DNA from: Paulinella micropora
Taxonomy: Eukaryota; Cercozoa; Imbricatea; Euglyphida; Paulinellidae
DNA: 64,000 nucleotides
NCBI GenBank assembly: GCA_019918135.1
Contig: WBZZ01003686.1
Span: 81,001 to 145,000, forward strand
Direction of reading: 5' to 3'
The position numbers were made by a program, and so were the translations under genes. The notes under the pieces are model-generated. The model was given only the letters and a program-made list of their open reading frames with translations. It was not told where the DNA came from and searched no databases. Below, piece after piece: positions 19,500 to 33,028 of this stretch (position 1 is the first letter of the stretch; each line of letters opens with the position of its first letter).

Positions 19500-21554
19500 C
19501 CGTGAACTGATCAAGAAGCTCTTATGCCTGTTTGGTCGCGCAGCTGGCCAAAGACTGCATGACCTAGTTTTTTACAACGGCAGGGGCTGCATGACGGCCG
19601 CTTTTACCAGGGGCGACGAGCTCGGGCACAGCTTTTTTTTCAAGATGCTTACCCCGCTGGCGCGGAGTGGTAGAGGGGGCGACAGCCATTTATTCAGCTC
19701 TTGCCAAGAGGCAATTGTTTTTTTCCAGTATTACCAGACGTTGCCAACGAACGAACGCACCCACTACGTGCTGATCCGCCCGGGGCGGAACTGTGCACTG
19801 TCTTTCTGTTTGGAATGGTCCCTCCCTGCCCTCACTCCGCCAAGCGGCGAGCGCACGGTTCGTCGTGGTGTGTTACAGGCTCAGCGCCAGCGAAGATACT
19901 AGTGCCGAGGCACGACTGAGCGCCTTGCCTGAGCAAACCAGGCTGCAGTAAGCAGACCCTCCCTTGCGGCCCGTTCTCACCCCGGTAGGTAATATTATCT
20001 TGCTGTAGGTCGGGATCGGAGTGCACACTTACTTCTGAGTCCGGATCGCGGGCAGCTCGCAGCATAGCTTCCAAACGGTTGCACACCCAGTCACCGTCCG
20101 GGCCGCGGGGCTTAGCTTCACGCGCGCTGACCGCTTGGCATCGCAAGCACGGCGTGGATCAGACACCTCGGCTGAGTCCGAGACCAACAGACAGCCGGTC
20201 GGGGAGAGATGGTTGGTGCAATGTGCCAAAAACTACGCCAACGTAGGTTGCGGCCCTGCTTCGCCGTCGTGGTGCTGATTTCTCAGCCAGCCGTCCCGGC
20301 TAGCTATCGTACATGCTGCCTCGCCTGGTTTGTGACTGCCCAGGAGCCTCCAAGCTTGGTTTCGAGAGTACACCGACGTGTCCACGATACAGCCCGGCGA
20401 TCTTGGAGTTCTGCTCGTAGTCATAAAAGTCTTTTGTAGTGTCTACGTGGAACGGCCGGGCAAGGTGGCTGCTGCTGCTGCTCATGTCGGCTCGGCTGCG
20501 TAGCTGCTCTGCTACGAATCTGTACAACTCGCCGTTGGACTCGAAGAAAATCTCCGGAAACGTGACGTGGAACAAATTCTTCCAGGCACCACCGTCTGCG
20601 GGCCTGGCGGAGACAAAGAACCTCCATGCGCGGCGCCGGGCCCAGCCTCTGCAACCCCAAGGCGCGCGGCCAGCAGTGCGTCCACCTGCATAATCATTTC
20701 TTCTTGAGCTATGATGCGCAGGGGGCCTGGTACTTCTGTCATTCCAGACAGTGCAGAAAAACCGATGGCACCTTTGTACGTTTCTTTCTGGGAGAGCTCT
20801 TGCCTCCAGTTCCTGCGGCTCAGCCGGTGCTAGCACCGGCACAGCCGAATGAGCCGCAGGGCCGTGCTGGAGCAGCAGCCCCAGCAGGGCCGGAGCTGCC
20901 CGTGGCACCACGCCAGAAGCCCCGGGGCAAAGGAGCGCAGCTCGTGCCTAGGCAGGAGTCCAGGCGCAAAAGGCTCAAACGAGTCCAAGAAGCTACGGAC
21001 CAGAGCGAAAGCGAAAGCGAAAGCCCCGGGCGCGAGAGCAAGTGCGCAGCCTCCGACCAGGCGGGCCAGAGCGAACCCCAAGCCCTGACAGCAGACTCCA
21101 GCGCCGGGGCGCCCGAGAGCGAGACCGACGATGCTACAGCCGAGGAGGAATCAGACGCGCCTGCTACCCAAGCAAGAAGCGGGACCTCTTTACACGGGAC
21201 CTCTTTACTATCTTGCGCAGCCACAGCAAGGAGGGGTCGTGGACGTATGAGCTGGACAAGTACGGCCTCTGGCAGCGGAACTGCCCCGTCTGCCTGGCCC
21301 GTAATATCGCCGACTACAACGAGCATTGTGATGAACTGCAGTGCCGCGAGGAAATTCGGGACCCCTTGACTATCGAGCCTTGGGAATTGAGGACTCTGCG
21401 TTGGGTAGAGGATAAGAACGAGCGGAGGGACCTGACTTCTCTGCCCACGAGCCAACAAGACTTTCAGCTCGTGGAAACTGACCAGCAACGTACCAGGCAC
21501 CTGGGCGTTCCAGTCGGAACGCAACTTTTGTTCGTACACTCCTATGGGATCTAG
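19500..21554 (+). pseudogene. Rearranged PrimPol/UL52-type primase-polymerase
   Basis: Archaeo-eukaryotic primase signatures occur in three blocks. Block 1, plus strand 19,580-19,870: HLFSSCQEAIVFFQ, then NCALSFCLEWSLP, which aligns with catalytic motif I (usual form DxE; here Cys replaces the Asp). Block 2, MINUS strand about 20,580-20,230: FHVTFPEIFFESNGELYRFV and the motif III signature CIVDTSVYSRNQAWRLLGSH. Block 3, plus strand 20,640-20,770: C..HNHFFLSY...WYFCHSRQC, the PrimPol-type C/H/C/C zinc site, followed by a Ser/Glu-rich tail and, in another frame, a Cys-containing C-terminus ending near 21,554. Inverting roughly 19,900-20,630 would restore the family order. Frame changes between blocks could also be introns. 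Host gene or selfish-element gene cannot be told apart. Confidence 0.6.
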
Positions 21555-21562
21555 CAAGACTT

Positions 21563-21981
21563 TTTTTTTAATGAAAAAAAAACTGCCGCTATAATCGGCA
21601 AATTTTCTGCCTACAGGCGTTGGCTCAAAATTTGTCCCGGATTTTGCGACCTTTGGAAAGTGTGGCGACAACTGCCACTACAATCCCAAAAAAAATTTAG
21701 TTTGGCACTCTGGGCAAAAGTTTGATACATGTCTGAGCCAACGGCGGGAGGGGGGGGGGGGGGGGGAATTTGCAAAAAAGAAAACAAACTTTTTCTCTCG
21801 CCCCCCGCCCGTGGGGAAAATTTTTCTGTCATGCTAGCTCAGAATTTTTCAATGAGTAATTATTTTTTCAATAAAGAAAAAACCGCCACTCAATCCGGCA
21901 AATTTTCTGCCTGCAGGCGTTTGCGCAAAATTTGTTCGGATTTTGCGACCCTTGGAAAGTGTGGCGACAACTGCCACTACA

Positions 21982-21982
<1 letters not shown>
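21563..21982 (+). repeat. Repeat family S4, one partial and one complete copy
   Basis: Partial copy 21,563-21,693 and complete copy 21,697-21,982, sharing CTGC(C/A)TACAGGCGTT.., GGATTTTGCGACC.TTGGAAAG and GCGACAACTGCCACTACA. The complete copy begins near TTGGCACTCTGGGCAAA, has a G-run at 21,750-21,766 and ends at an (ATT)n tract. Other copies: 24,880-25,146 and 32,116-32,310. Confidence 0.75.
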
Positions 21983-22053
<71 letters not shown>

Positions 22054-22054
22054 T

Positions 22055-22227
22055 AGGGAGTACATAGGCCATCGGTCCTTTCCATGGGCTGATTGGTATA
22101 AAGCTCCTAGAGTAATGTTCTATGCCGTCACTTCCTTTATTCCACCGATTGGTGTGGAGACTTTCCTTATGGAATGGAGGACTGGATGCACATGGCCTTT
22201 TGGCTCAGCAATTGGCAGGAGATACAC

Positions 22228-22228
<1 letters not shown>
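22055..22228 (+). mobile_element. Retroposon family S1, copy 1
   Basis: 174 bp, begins GGGAGTACATAGGCC and ends GGAGATACACT followed by (ATT)n. Copies 2 and 3 at 23,498-23,670 and 31,805-31,978 are almost identical. No clear pol III boxes. Confidence 0.75.
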
Positions 22229-22304
<76 letters not shown>

Positions 22305-22860
22305 GGGTATTGGAGGCTTATGTCCGTTGAGGATATTCCATTAGCTGCATCAGTACGCCTCAGATATAGTAAATCTGCCTTGGAGTGTTGACTGTGACAT
22401 ATTTGAGGGAAATCCCGATGAAAAAACCTAGTCACACTTGCTAAACAGAGTTCCAGCCCAATGGCCTCAAGGCGTTAAACTGTGACGCCAACTCATAACC
22501 CTTTGGTGGTAGATGCTGGGGAGGAGGGTCGTTGCGCGCGTAAAAGATCTTAAACTCCGCATATGCTGGTTGATAGCCCAGGACCCAGCAGACACCAGAT
22601 TGTTATGGGTGGGGTTTCGAGGCAGCTCTAGCAACCGCGCTTGGTGTATGCACTTGCACATTCGGGGACGTCTTGCAAGAGGTTGCTGGGACTGTGGAAT
22701 AACCTCGGCTTAGTGCAGTCTTGCCCTCAGGAGCTCCATCGGTGGCCCCGATCATCAGGCGAGAGACTGACACGGGGGGTTGGAGGACCTCGAACAAGGG
22801 TGTTGGAGGCTTATGTCCGTTGGGGATATGCCATTAGCTGCATCAGTACGCCTCAGATAT

Positions 22861-22862
<2 letters not shown>
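22305..22862 (+). mobile_element. Retroposon family S2, partial dimer
   Basis: The 3' part of one unit (22,305-22,453) joined head-to-tail to a full unit that starts CCAGCCCAATGGCCTC (about 22,454) and ends CCTCAGATATAGT before (ATT)n. The same dimer arrangement with the same linker is seen at 55,297-56,200. Confidence 0.75.
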
Positions 22863-23898
<1,036 letters not shown>

Positions 23899-24166
23899 GG
23901 ACACCGTGATAGCCCAGTGGTCAAGTTCTACCATCTGGGCCCTGTCGCCAGTTCGATTCCCGTCGGTGCCACCAGTATTTTCATTGAACATACCGGTCTA
24001 TTTCTGGACCAGTATTTTCATTGAACATACCGGCCCGTCTGGAAGTGTTGGAACTGCCCTTGCGGGGGTGTCATTAGAGCTTATCGTCAATTCTTCGTAC
24101 TCCCCTCACGGGTGAGACGATGGAGGCGCATGTGCAGAAATGCATCAGCCATTGACAGAGAAGCAC

Positions 24167-24167
<1 letters not shown>
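23899..24167 (+). mobile_element. tRNA-derived SINE (family S3), copy 1
   Basis: The first ~76 bp are tRNA-like: acceptor halves GACACCG and CGGTGCC pair with one mismatch, the A box TAGCCCAGTGG fits TRGCNNAGYGG exactly, and the B box AGTTCGATTCC fits GGTTCGANTCC at 10 of 11. A GTATTTTCATTGAACATACC segment is present twice. The 3' part ends GAGAAGCACT before (ATT)n. Probably transcribed by RNA polymerase III. Confidence 0.85.
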
Positions 24168-24206
<39 letters not shown>

Positions 24207-24208
24207 TT

Positions 24209-24474
24209 GGACACCGTGATAGCCCAGTGGTCAAGTTCTACCATCTGAGCCCTGTCGCCAGTTCGATTCCCGTCGGTGCCACCAGTATTTTCATTGAACA
24301 TACCGATCCGTCTGGACCAGTATTTTCATTGAACATACCGGCCCGTCTGGAAGTGTTGGAACTGCCCTTGCGGGGGTGTCATTAGAGCTTATCGTCAATT
24401 CTTCGTACTCCCCTCACGGGTGAGACGATGGAGGCGCATGTGCAGAAATGCATCAGCCATTGACAGAGAAGCAC

Positions 24475-24475
<1 letters not shown>
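24209..24475 (+). mobile_element. tRNA-derived SINE (family S3), copy 2
   Basis: Same structure as copy 1 with CATCTGAGCCC in the anticodon region instead of CATCTGGGCCC. Nearly identical to copy 3, suggesting local duplication of SINE plus tail. Confidence 0.85.
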
Positions 24476-24526
<51 letters not shown>

Positions 24527-24528
24527 TT

Positions 24529-24794
24529 GGACACCGTGATAGCCCAGTGGTCAAGTTCTACCATCTGAGCCCTGTCGCCAGTTCGATTCCCGTCGGTGCC
24601 ACCAGTATTTTCATTGAACATACCGATCCGTCTGGACCAGTATTTTCATTGAACATACCGGCCCGTCTGGAAGTGTTGGAACTGCCCTTGCGGGGGTGTC
24701 ATTAGAGCTTATCGTCAATTCTTCGTACTCCCCTCACGGGTGAGACGATGGAGGCGCATGTGCAGAAATGCATCAGCCATTGACAGAGAAGCAC

Positions 24795-24795
<1 letters not shown>
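24529..24795 (+). mobile_element. tRNA-derived SINE (family S3), copy 3
   Basis: Essentially identical to copy 2, including its 5' (ATT)nTTGG junction. Followed by (ATT)n and an S4 repeat. Confidence 0.85.
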
Positions 24796-24876
<81 letters not shown>

Positions 24877-24879
24877 TTG

Positions 24880-25144
24880 GTTTAGCACTCTGGGCAAATA
24901 TATATCTGAGCCAACGGCGGGAGGGGGAGGGGAATTTGTAAAAAATAAAACAAACTTCTCCCTTCCCCCGCCCGCGGGGAAAATTTTTCTGTGACGCTGG
25001 CTCAGAATTTTTCAACCAGTAATTTTTTTTCAATGAAGAAAAACCGCCACTCAATCCTGCAAATTTTTTTGCCTGCAGGCGTTGGCACAAAATTTGTTGG
25101 GATTTTGCGACCCTTGGAAAGGCGACAACTGCAACTCCACTACA

Positions 25145-25146
<2 letters not shown>
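24880..25146 (+). repeat. Repeat family S4, complete copy
   Basis: Begins TTTAGCACTCTGGGCAAATA and ends CCACTACAA before (ATT)n. Contains the inverted pair CTGAGCC/GGCTCAG and a C/G-rich middle. Confidence 0.75.
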
Positions 25147-25221
<75 letters not shown>

Positions 25222-25489
25222 GGACACCGTGATAGCCCAGTGGTCAAGTTCTACCATCTGGGCCCTGTCGCCAGTTCGATTCCCGTCGGTGCCACCAGTA
25301 TTTTCATTGAACATACCGGTCTATTTCTGGACCAGTATTTTCATTGAACATACCGGCCCTTCTGGAAGTGTTGGAACTGCCCTTGCGGGGGTGTCATTAG
25401 AGCTTATCGTCAATTCTTCGTACTCCCCTCACGGGTGAGACGATGGAGGCGCATGTGCAGAAATGCATCAGCCATTGACAGAGAAGCAC

Positions 25490-25490
<1 letters not shown>
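25222..25490 (+). mobile_element. tRNA-derived SINE (family S3), copy 4
   Basis: Same subtype as copy 1 (CATCTGGGCCC, CGGTCTATTTCTGG). Its (ATT)n tail ends at 25,532, exactly where the LINE-associated sequence begins. Confidence 0.85.
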
Positions 25491-25532
<42 letters not shown>

Positions 25533-25533
<1 letters not shown>

Positions 25534-26521
25534 TGGAGGGGTGCACAAGATGGCACTCCATGGGAAGAGGAGGTGGTTGGGCCTCTCCCCACGAAGGTGA
25601 CCGCTTGGGGAGGGCGGTCACCGGGATATGCGCAACTCTCAACTGGGCATTTACTCGGTAGGGGTTCGGCCAGGCAGGTTGTGGGGTTGTCTGTTGGATT
25701 GTTGGTTGGCTCGTTTTTCTTGGCTGTTGGTTTGGGTCTGGTTTCCTGGTTAGCCCATTTTCGCCGAATTTCCTGCCGAGTAAATGCCTGGGGGCTTCCA
25801 GTTCCGGTTTGGTGATCTTATTGAGGTGAGCATTCGGAGGAAACAGTACCGAGATGGGTTGAAGATAGGATTCACATTGAGCCGAGATGGGGCCGAGTTG
25901 ACCTGTTCCAACTCGGCTCCATTTCGGCTTCATGTTAATCCTATCTTCATCCTATCTGGGTTTTGTCTCCTCCCTATCTTCGCTTCTTCGGGGTTGCCTA
26001 ACTGGAACACATGATGAGCGCACGTTGGAGAGGGGCTTCAGTCGGTCCCAATGCCTTGCCAGTGCCTTGCTGCGTTGCCGTGCCTTGCCCCATGCATTCA
26101 CACCCTCCACCGTTGCATTTCTAACTGAGCAGCTTCGGCTGGGATTACTATACTTGTCTGTAAGACCCTATAGGTACCGCTAGGTTCGCGCCTTCTATAC
26201 CCACGTGGGGGAAGGAGTTTCAGCGGCACGCCGTCCGATCTGGCTCCACTCGGGGACACCCGTACCTCATGATGTGTATTGTTAGGAGCAGCTGAAAGTC
26301 CATAAGGCATGAGAGTAGAGGCGTTGGCGATGCGATGGAGAGTGTGTGTAGTGCGTGAGGCAGGTTCTGGCGACGCTGGGGGTGCTGGCGGGCGCCGAAG
26401 GGCACGAAGCGACGCGGCAGCGTCCAGTGACACCGGCGGAAATGCGTGTAGTGTGTGTTGCAGATACCGCCGATGCTATTTGCATGGACGGGCGCTTTCC
26501 TCGGCGTAAAGAGGCGCGGCG
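25533..26521 (+). other. Probable 5' untranslated region of the LINE
   Basis: GC-rich sequence between the SINE tail and the LINE reading frame. It has three inverted repeats: GGTGACCGC/GCGGTCACC (25,598-25,623), GGCATTTACTCGG/CCGAGTAAATGCC (about 25,640 and 25,775), and a long imperfect foldback with arms 25,861-25,900 and 25,909-25,948. These could form a structured 5' UTR. Assigned to the LINE by position; the true 5' end is not proven. Confidence 0.5.
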
Positions 26522-29500
26522 GTGATGGCCAGCGACATTGGCCGTCTACTACTCTCAATGGATTACAAATACGCGAAGCACGGAGCTACCACTGTGGCCC
26601 TTATGGGACAAGGTAGAATCGCCGAAGACCCGGACAATCCCCGTGGGAATGCCTCTTCGACGTGCTCTGGCCCGATGTCCCAGGATGGGAGGATGAGGGC
26701 TCGCGTATATGACGGAATTCCTGAACCACGTGGAGAGGCTATCTTAGCTGCGCCTCATCCTTCCTCCCCAAACCTGGCACACGGGTCGGCGCTTCAACAT
26801 AAGGCGAGCGGCGCTATATGGCAGATGGCACCGCCGCCTCGACGGTACCGGCGGGTAGATCGGTACGACAAGGACGGGCGTAATCTGATTGTCTGGGGGC
26901 TCTCAGAACGCGCCAATCTACAGGAGATCGCCTCCAAAATGAGCGGTCTTGGTCTGGTGGTCCCGGTAATGGAGTGGCAAGGCCAGCGAATGTCTCGTCA
27001 CCTGGAGCTGGTGTACGAGGACGATGACAGCAGGCAGACGGCGTTGCAGCAACTCAAACATCTCATTTTCTTCGGCAGAGGGGTCAATGTGGCCCTTGGG
27101 CGCAGGTTCAGGGACAGGGAACGTGTCCGAAGGCTTATTCGCATCCATCTGCGTGGGGAAGCGGCGGTCCGGAAGGAGGAAGCTGCGACGGGATATCGCG
27201 TCTTGCCTCTGCATGAAGAATGTGTTGATGATGTGCAGGTGGTGTCTTCGGAATTGGCTGCCGATGCACCTAAGTGTGTGTCTGAGTGTGCTGATGTGCA
27301 TGTGGTGCCCCTGCATTCGGCGGCCAGTGCAGTGGGGGACCAACCTGCGCAAGCACCTGCAGAGGGGGGCAGCACGAGGGCGGAAGCCAAGCGCGGCCGT
27401 CGGGTCCGGAAACGAGCCAAGAAGCACCGCTCCAAGCAGTTCGATACCGGCTTCAAGCTACTCGTTGCGAGTCACAATTGGCAGGGTAAAACGGGATTCG
27501 ACAACGTAGGCACGGCGGAATGGGCATCATTCTACAAGCACGAGGGCTGGCTAGTCATCGGGGCTCAGGAGCACCGCATGGGCAAGAAGCAACTTTCCAA
27601 ATGCAGCCTGGATGGATTCCGGATTTTTGGAAAACCTGCGGAGGTCAGCGAGAAAAATCGCTGCAAGGGTGGGGTTCTATTCGCGGTGGCTAACTTCCTT
27701 GGTCCGTATTGCAACCTGGTGTCAGCCCCCGTCGACCACCGGCAGCAAGTGTGGCTGCGTATCGCCTCGGGTGTTACCGGCGCTCAGGATATCTATGTGG
27801 GCAACGGCTACTTTCCCCAGGAAACGCAGGAAGAAGAGTCGTCAGAGGCGTATGCGGCCTGGCAGGCAGCTATAGCTTTTTTTGGAGCCAAAGGTCTTGT
27901 GGTCACGGTGGCGGACGCCAACGCGAAGCTCGGGCCGGCATGCAGCCGAAAAGAGGAGGGCATCGTCGGTCAGCACGGGGAGGTCGATGATAAGGGAGCA
28001 CCGGTACGTTCGGAGAACGGCAAGAGACTCGCGGCTGTCCTCGTCGCTACGGGCCTGCGAAATCTGAGCGGCTTCTCGTGCCCAGTGGAAGGGTCCTACT
28101 GGTGGTCCCGGCGTGAGCAGCGCGGCATGGGCACAGGCAAGCACCTCCTCGATTACATCTGCGCGTCGCCTGGCTTGGCATCTGGAGCAAAGTTCGGAGT
28201 ATGCGAAGATGATCTTGATACGGACCACAAGGCAGTATGGGCCGAACTGACGTGGAGCGGCCAGCGCCGGCCAAAGCGGGCTGCGAAACCTTACAGGTCC
28301 TTTCGTGTTGATAAGCTTATTGGTGCTGGTGTCTCGGGTAATGATCACGCTGCGAAGCAAGCGCTGGATTATCTACGCGACAAGTTCGATGACGTATTCC
28401 AGCATTGCCTACAGAAGCTTGGAGTGCATCAGCTGCCTGAGCTTGACCTATCGGGTGGTGCCGACAGCCAACGGGTGGTAGATGACGTCACCGAGAGAGT
28501 GGCGCAGTCCTTCCGAATGGCGGCGCACCGGGTCCTTGGCTCCAGATGTATACGACCCCGTTTCACCAACAATTGGTTCGACGGGGAGCTAAAGGAGCTC
28601 ATTCAGCAACGCCGGGAGGCCTACGCAGCATACAGGAGGGATGAATCGAATGCGGAAGCCCGTCTGAATTGGCTACGGCTCCGCAAGCAAATTCGGAAGG
28701 CAACTCGGGCCAAGAAGTCCGCCTCCTTCAAGCAAGTGCAGGAAGAAGCGGTCAAATGTCAACGCGAGCAATCTTCAAAGCGCTTTTGGCTACTCGCGAA
28801 GCGGCTTGGCGGGGCACGCAGAACGAAGGTCTCCGCGCCGGTGCAGAGGGAGGATGGCTCACTGGCGTGTACGCTGCCGGAAAAGGTCGCTCGGTGGGAG
28901 GAATTTCGGAAAAATTCGGTGAAGCCACGGGAAAATCCGGCAAGTGCGGCTGTTGTGGTGGAGTGCTGTGCAGAAGCAGGCTCGCTGGAGTGGGAGGAAG
29001 CCGAAGCTAAGCGGCAGTTCCACTGGAGCGATCGCTTCAGAGATGAGGTGGCCCGGGCTATGAAGGAGCACGAAGTAGGTGAAGACACTTGCGAAGAGGT
29101 GGACAAGCCGTTCACGCAAGAGGAGGTCCTTGCAAGGCAACGTGCCCTGAATAACCACAAAGCTTGTGGCGAGGACAAAGTGAAGAACGAGATGCTCAAG
29201 TATGGCGGCGCCTACATCAATGGCTACTTAACGCAGTACTTCAACTGGATTCGAGAAGCCGAGAGGACTCCAAAAGCTTGGGGCAAGGGAATCATCGTCA
29301 ATATCCCCAAGGGTGGGGATCCTACGGATCCTGACAACTGGAGGGATATCTCGATTATTAGTTGCCTTGGTAAGCTGTATCTGTCCTTATTAGCTACTCG
29401 TCTAACGCTCTTCGTGGATGGCCCGGATAAGCTACGTCCAGAGCAGGGAGGCTTCCGCCCGGGGCGTCGCACTACGGATCAGGTCTTTACCCTTTGGCAG

Positions 29501-31632
29501 AGGTTGAAGGGGCGTCAGCAGCAGAAGCGGAAGTCGTATGTCCTGTTCGTCGATCTACGCAAGGCTTTCCCGTCTGTTTGGAGAGATGGCCTATTTGAGA
29601 GGCTCTGGAAGCTGGGTGTAAGGGGCAAGTTCTGGCGCACGCTACGCAGGTGCTACGAGCAGACTTCGTCGCAAGTGCTAGTTGATGGAGCACTCACCCC
29701 CGAAGTACTGGAGGGTGTAGGAGTCCAACAGGGGTCCCCTCTCTCTCCTACACTCTTCAACGTCTTTATGGATGAGCTGTGTGATCGGCTGGCGAATGCC
29801 CTCAAGATCACGGATGTGAAGCGGCTGAACGACATCAAGGCACTTCTATACGCGGACGACGTGGCCCTCATCGCTCACAGTCGCACCGAGCTCCAGAAGA
29901 TGGTCAATGTTGTGGCCAAGTTCGCGGAAGATTACCGGCTGGAAGTCAACTTGAAGCCCGGCAAGACGGAAATCATGCCCATTTACACGTCGAGCAAGGC
30001 GAAACGACCAAGTATCAGGGAGCGAGGTGAGCCCGTGGTGTGGTTTCGCGGCCAGAAGCTTTGTGTCACCAGTCAGTACAAGTACCTGGGAGTGGTTATC
30101 ACCGACGACCTGAAGTGGAAGGAGCAGGCCCTGCGGGCTACGCGTGTCACTGAAGTCGCCACCGCAGGTTGGTACTCTTTGTGGTGTGCAGGTGAGATAC
30201 AAGCTAGGTATCGTCTCATGTGCTGGAATCAACTTGTGGGGGCCAAGCTGAAGTACGCCTTCGATGTCTGGCGTGCCCCCGTATCGCAGCTCACCAAGCT
30301 GGAGGCAGCAATGCTGCGCCCCATGAGGATGATTCTCGGCATCAGCCCTAAGACAAGCAAGTGGATTACACTCTTTCTGGCGCGCTCTTTGAGTGCGGAG
30401 CGTTTGCGGCGGGCGGCGCAACTGAAGTTCTATGGACGGCTGCGTGTTCTACCGGAGAAGCGATTTCCTGTCATCGCATCTCAAGTCAAATCCGATTGGA
30501 CTGCGGAGGCCGAAGGCGCTATCAGGGACTCAATGGATCTACAACAAGGGCTTCAGGAGCTCCTAAATAGCTCAGAGAAGGACCTCGAGGGTTGGTGTTC
30601 GACCGTGGACAAGTGGGCCCTTCAGCAGGACGTCAAGATGGTGCAGCAACTGATGTGGGACAAGCGAGAGGCAGGCAGCGATCTTACTGATGGCCTGCGA
30701 GTCATCCTAAGACAAGTCTTTGGAACTAAGGAGTTCCCAAGATGGGTAGCCCTTGATGATGCGCATTATAATCTGCTTCGGAGAAGGTTGCTCAGCTGCA
30801 ACAACCGCCTTCGGTTGTACCGCAGCAAGTTGGTCAGTGGCATGTCCCCTCGCTGCTTCTGTTGTCATGATGATGTCAATGAGTCCCTTGCGCACTTCTT
30901 ATGGGTTTGCCCCATGCATGAGGGGAGACGTAAGCAGCTGTTGCTGAGTATGCAGAGGCTCGGTGGCATGGCTGTGGGGGGTGCTGAGGGGGATGGAGGG
31001 AGTGAGGAGCGTGGTGAGGTCGTATGCGGTGAGGTTGTGGTGGAGGATGTGTTGCTTGGGCGGGAGCGGGAGGGCTCTGTGCGGCAGGGTTGGGATGATA
31101 TGTCGCCTGTGGATCAATCACGATTGTTTTGTAAGTTTTTCAGGGGAAGTCGCGCTTCCGCAGTAACTTTAGGCTTGCTGCGTTGTTAGGGGTTACAGCG
31201 TTGCGTCCCCCTCCAAAGTTGGATGTGTTGTTTGGATCATATGTGTCTGAGTGTTGGTCTGCTAGGGAGGGTAAAAGGGAGGAGCTTGGGGTGGAGGATG
31301 GGGGCGAGGAGGTGATTGACCTCACTGAGGTTCCATCAGCTTCTGTCCCACCCTCTCCCCCAAGTGACGTTGATGTTGCGCGGCGCGGCCGTCCGCGCAG
31401 TGTGGACGTCCTGGCTAGAGAGAGGGGTTCGGGAGCGCAGCGTAGTGTCTCCGAGTTCTTCTCTTCAGCTAACACCCTCGCATCTAGCTCTTCATGCACT
31501 TCACAGCCCCCATCTGCCCCTGCTGTTGCTGTTGCTGCTATGTCTGTTTGGTGTTCTGACAATGCGTTGGGATCGGCTGACCCCGGTGACCCAATGGAGG
31601 CACATGTCCAGGATCTGGATCTGATGCTATAG
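26522..31632 (+). CDS. LINE (non-LTR retrotransposon) polyprotein: endonuclease plus reverse transcriptase
   Basis: An open frame of 1,555 residues (to 31,189), then a likely continuation in another frame to 31,632 after a slip near 31,150 (SRFRSNFRLAALLGVTAL). N-terminal ~300 residues include a possible RRM-like segment (NLIVWGLSERANLQEI) and a Lys/Arg cluster. The apurinic-type endonuclease has Glu350 in GAQEHR, VADANAKLG, LLDYICASPG and DTDHKAVW. The reverse transcriptase has IPKGGDPTDPDNWRDIS, FVDLRKAF, GVQQGSPLSPTLFN and YADD at 1110-1113. A CCHC-like CFCCHDDVNESLAHFLWVC begins at 1445. The near-intact frame and long (ATT)n tail suggest recent activity. Clade not decided (L1-like/plant-type zinc knuckle). 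Confidence 0.92.
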
Positions 31633-32113
<481 letters not shown>

Positions 32114-32115
32114 TT

Positions 32116-32310
32116 GTTTAGCACTCTGGGCAAATATATATCTGAGCCAACGGCGGGAGGAAGGAAAATTATACACTGTCAACAAAACAAACTTTTTCCC
32201 TCCTCCCCGCTACCCATAGGGAAAATTTTTCTGTCATGCTGGCGCGAAGTTTTGTCATGACTAGTGACAATTTTTTTTTTGAAAAAAAACCGCCACTTAA
32301 TAAATATTCT
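32116..32310 (+). repeat. Repeat family S4, truncated copy
   Basis: Begins TTTAGCACTCTGGGCAAATA, matches the family to the CCGCCACTTAA region, then ends without the usual 3' half. Confidence 0.65.
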
Positions 32311-33028
32311 GAATATTAGTATTATATATATTCTGGATATTATTTTAATCACAAATGCTTATTTTGAATATTAACTTAATTTAAAAACGATGAGAGTCAA
32401 GATTTTTCCTCTTGATTGTCCGTAGTAGTAATAACCTTTCAAGAGTCCTGATCTCAGAACTATTTTGTGATCAATTGACAGCTGTGTGTTTATCCAATTG
32501 AACACCGTTTGTGACTTTCTTCACACTCTGAGGTTTAGCTAAACTTACAGGCTTCTGATATCGCAGCCAGTGCGCATGACTGCCGCGGCAGTAGTGTGGC
32601 AGTATTAATGTTGAATACCATGACAAGTATTCGCCGCGGTCGCCTAATTGCAACAAGTGATGGCCACAACGTTCGGTCGGCCTGGATACTCTGTCACCGC
32701 ACGATTCCGATTCTAGTAGCTACTATCTATTTCCCTATCTATTTGGTGTCGCAGGGAGTTCGCGGCCGTAGTGTCTAGTAGCTACACTAGCAAGTATTCG
32801 CCACTGCCAACCGCCAAGTGCCACGGATGGTAACTTCAGGGCTTGGATAATAAGTTTTAAACTGGCTTAGCAAGACCTAGGTAACAGCAGCCGCCGTGTA
32901 TTGTTACAAACCCGGCCCGCCCGTTCGGAGGCTGTACCTCCTCAGATGTCGCAGAGATAACACTGCTGTTGCGGCGGCCGATGTGTCAGATATTATTATA
33001 ATATTACTGGATACTGACTACTACATTC
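32311..33028. other. Intergenic, no gene recognised
   Basis: Mixed-composition sequence with short open frames on both strands but no recognisable protein, RNA gene or repeat copy. Confidence 0.4.

Noticed and set aside
20820-21671. 283-codon minus-strand frame opposite the primase C-terminus
   Set aside because: Antisense shadow of the Ser/Glu/Ala-rich plus-strand tail; no domain of its own.
23899-23975. A functional tRNA gene
   Set aside because: A and B boxes and acceptor pairing are present, but it occurs four times with the same non-tRNA 3' extension and ATT tail and has an acceptor mismatch; it is a SINE head.
26918-27509. Antisense and alternative frames within the LINE
   Set aside because: GC-rich coding sequence leaves shadow frames; the 1,555-residue frame explains the region.
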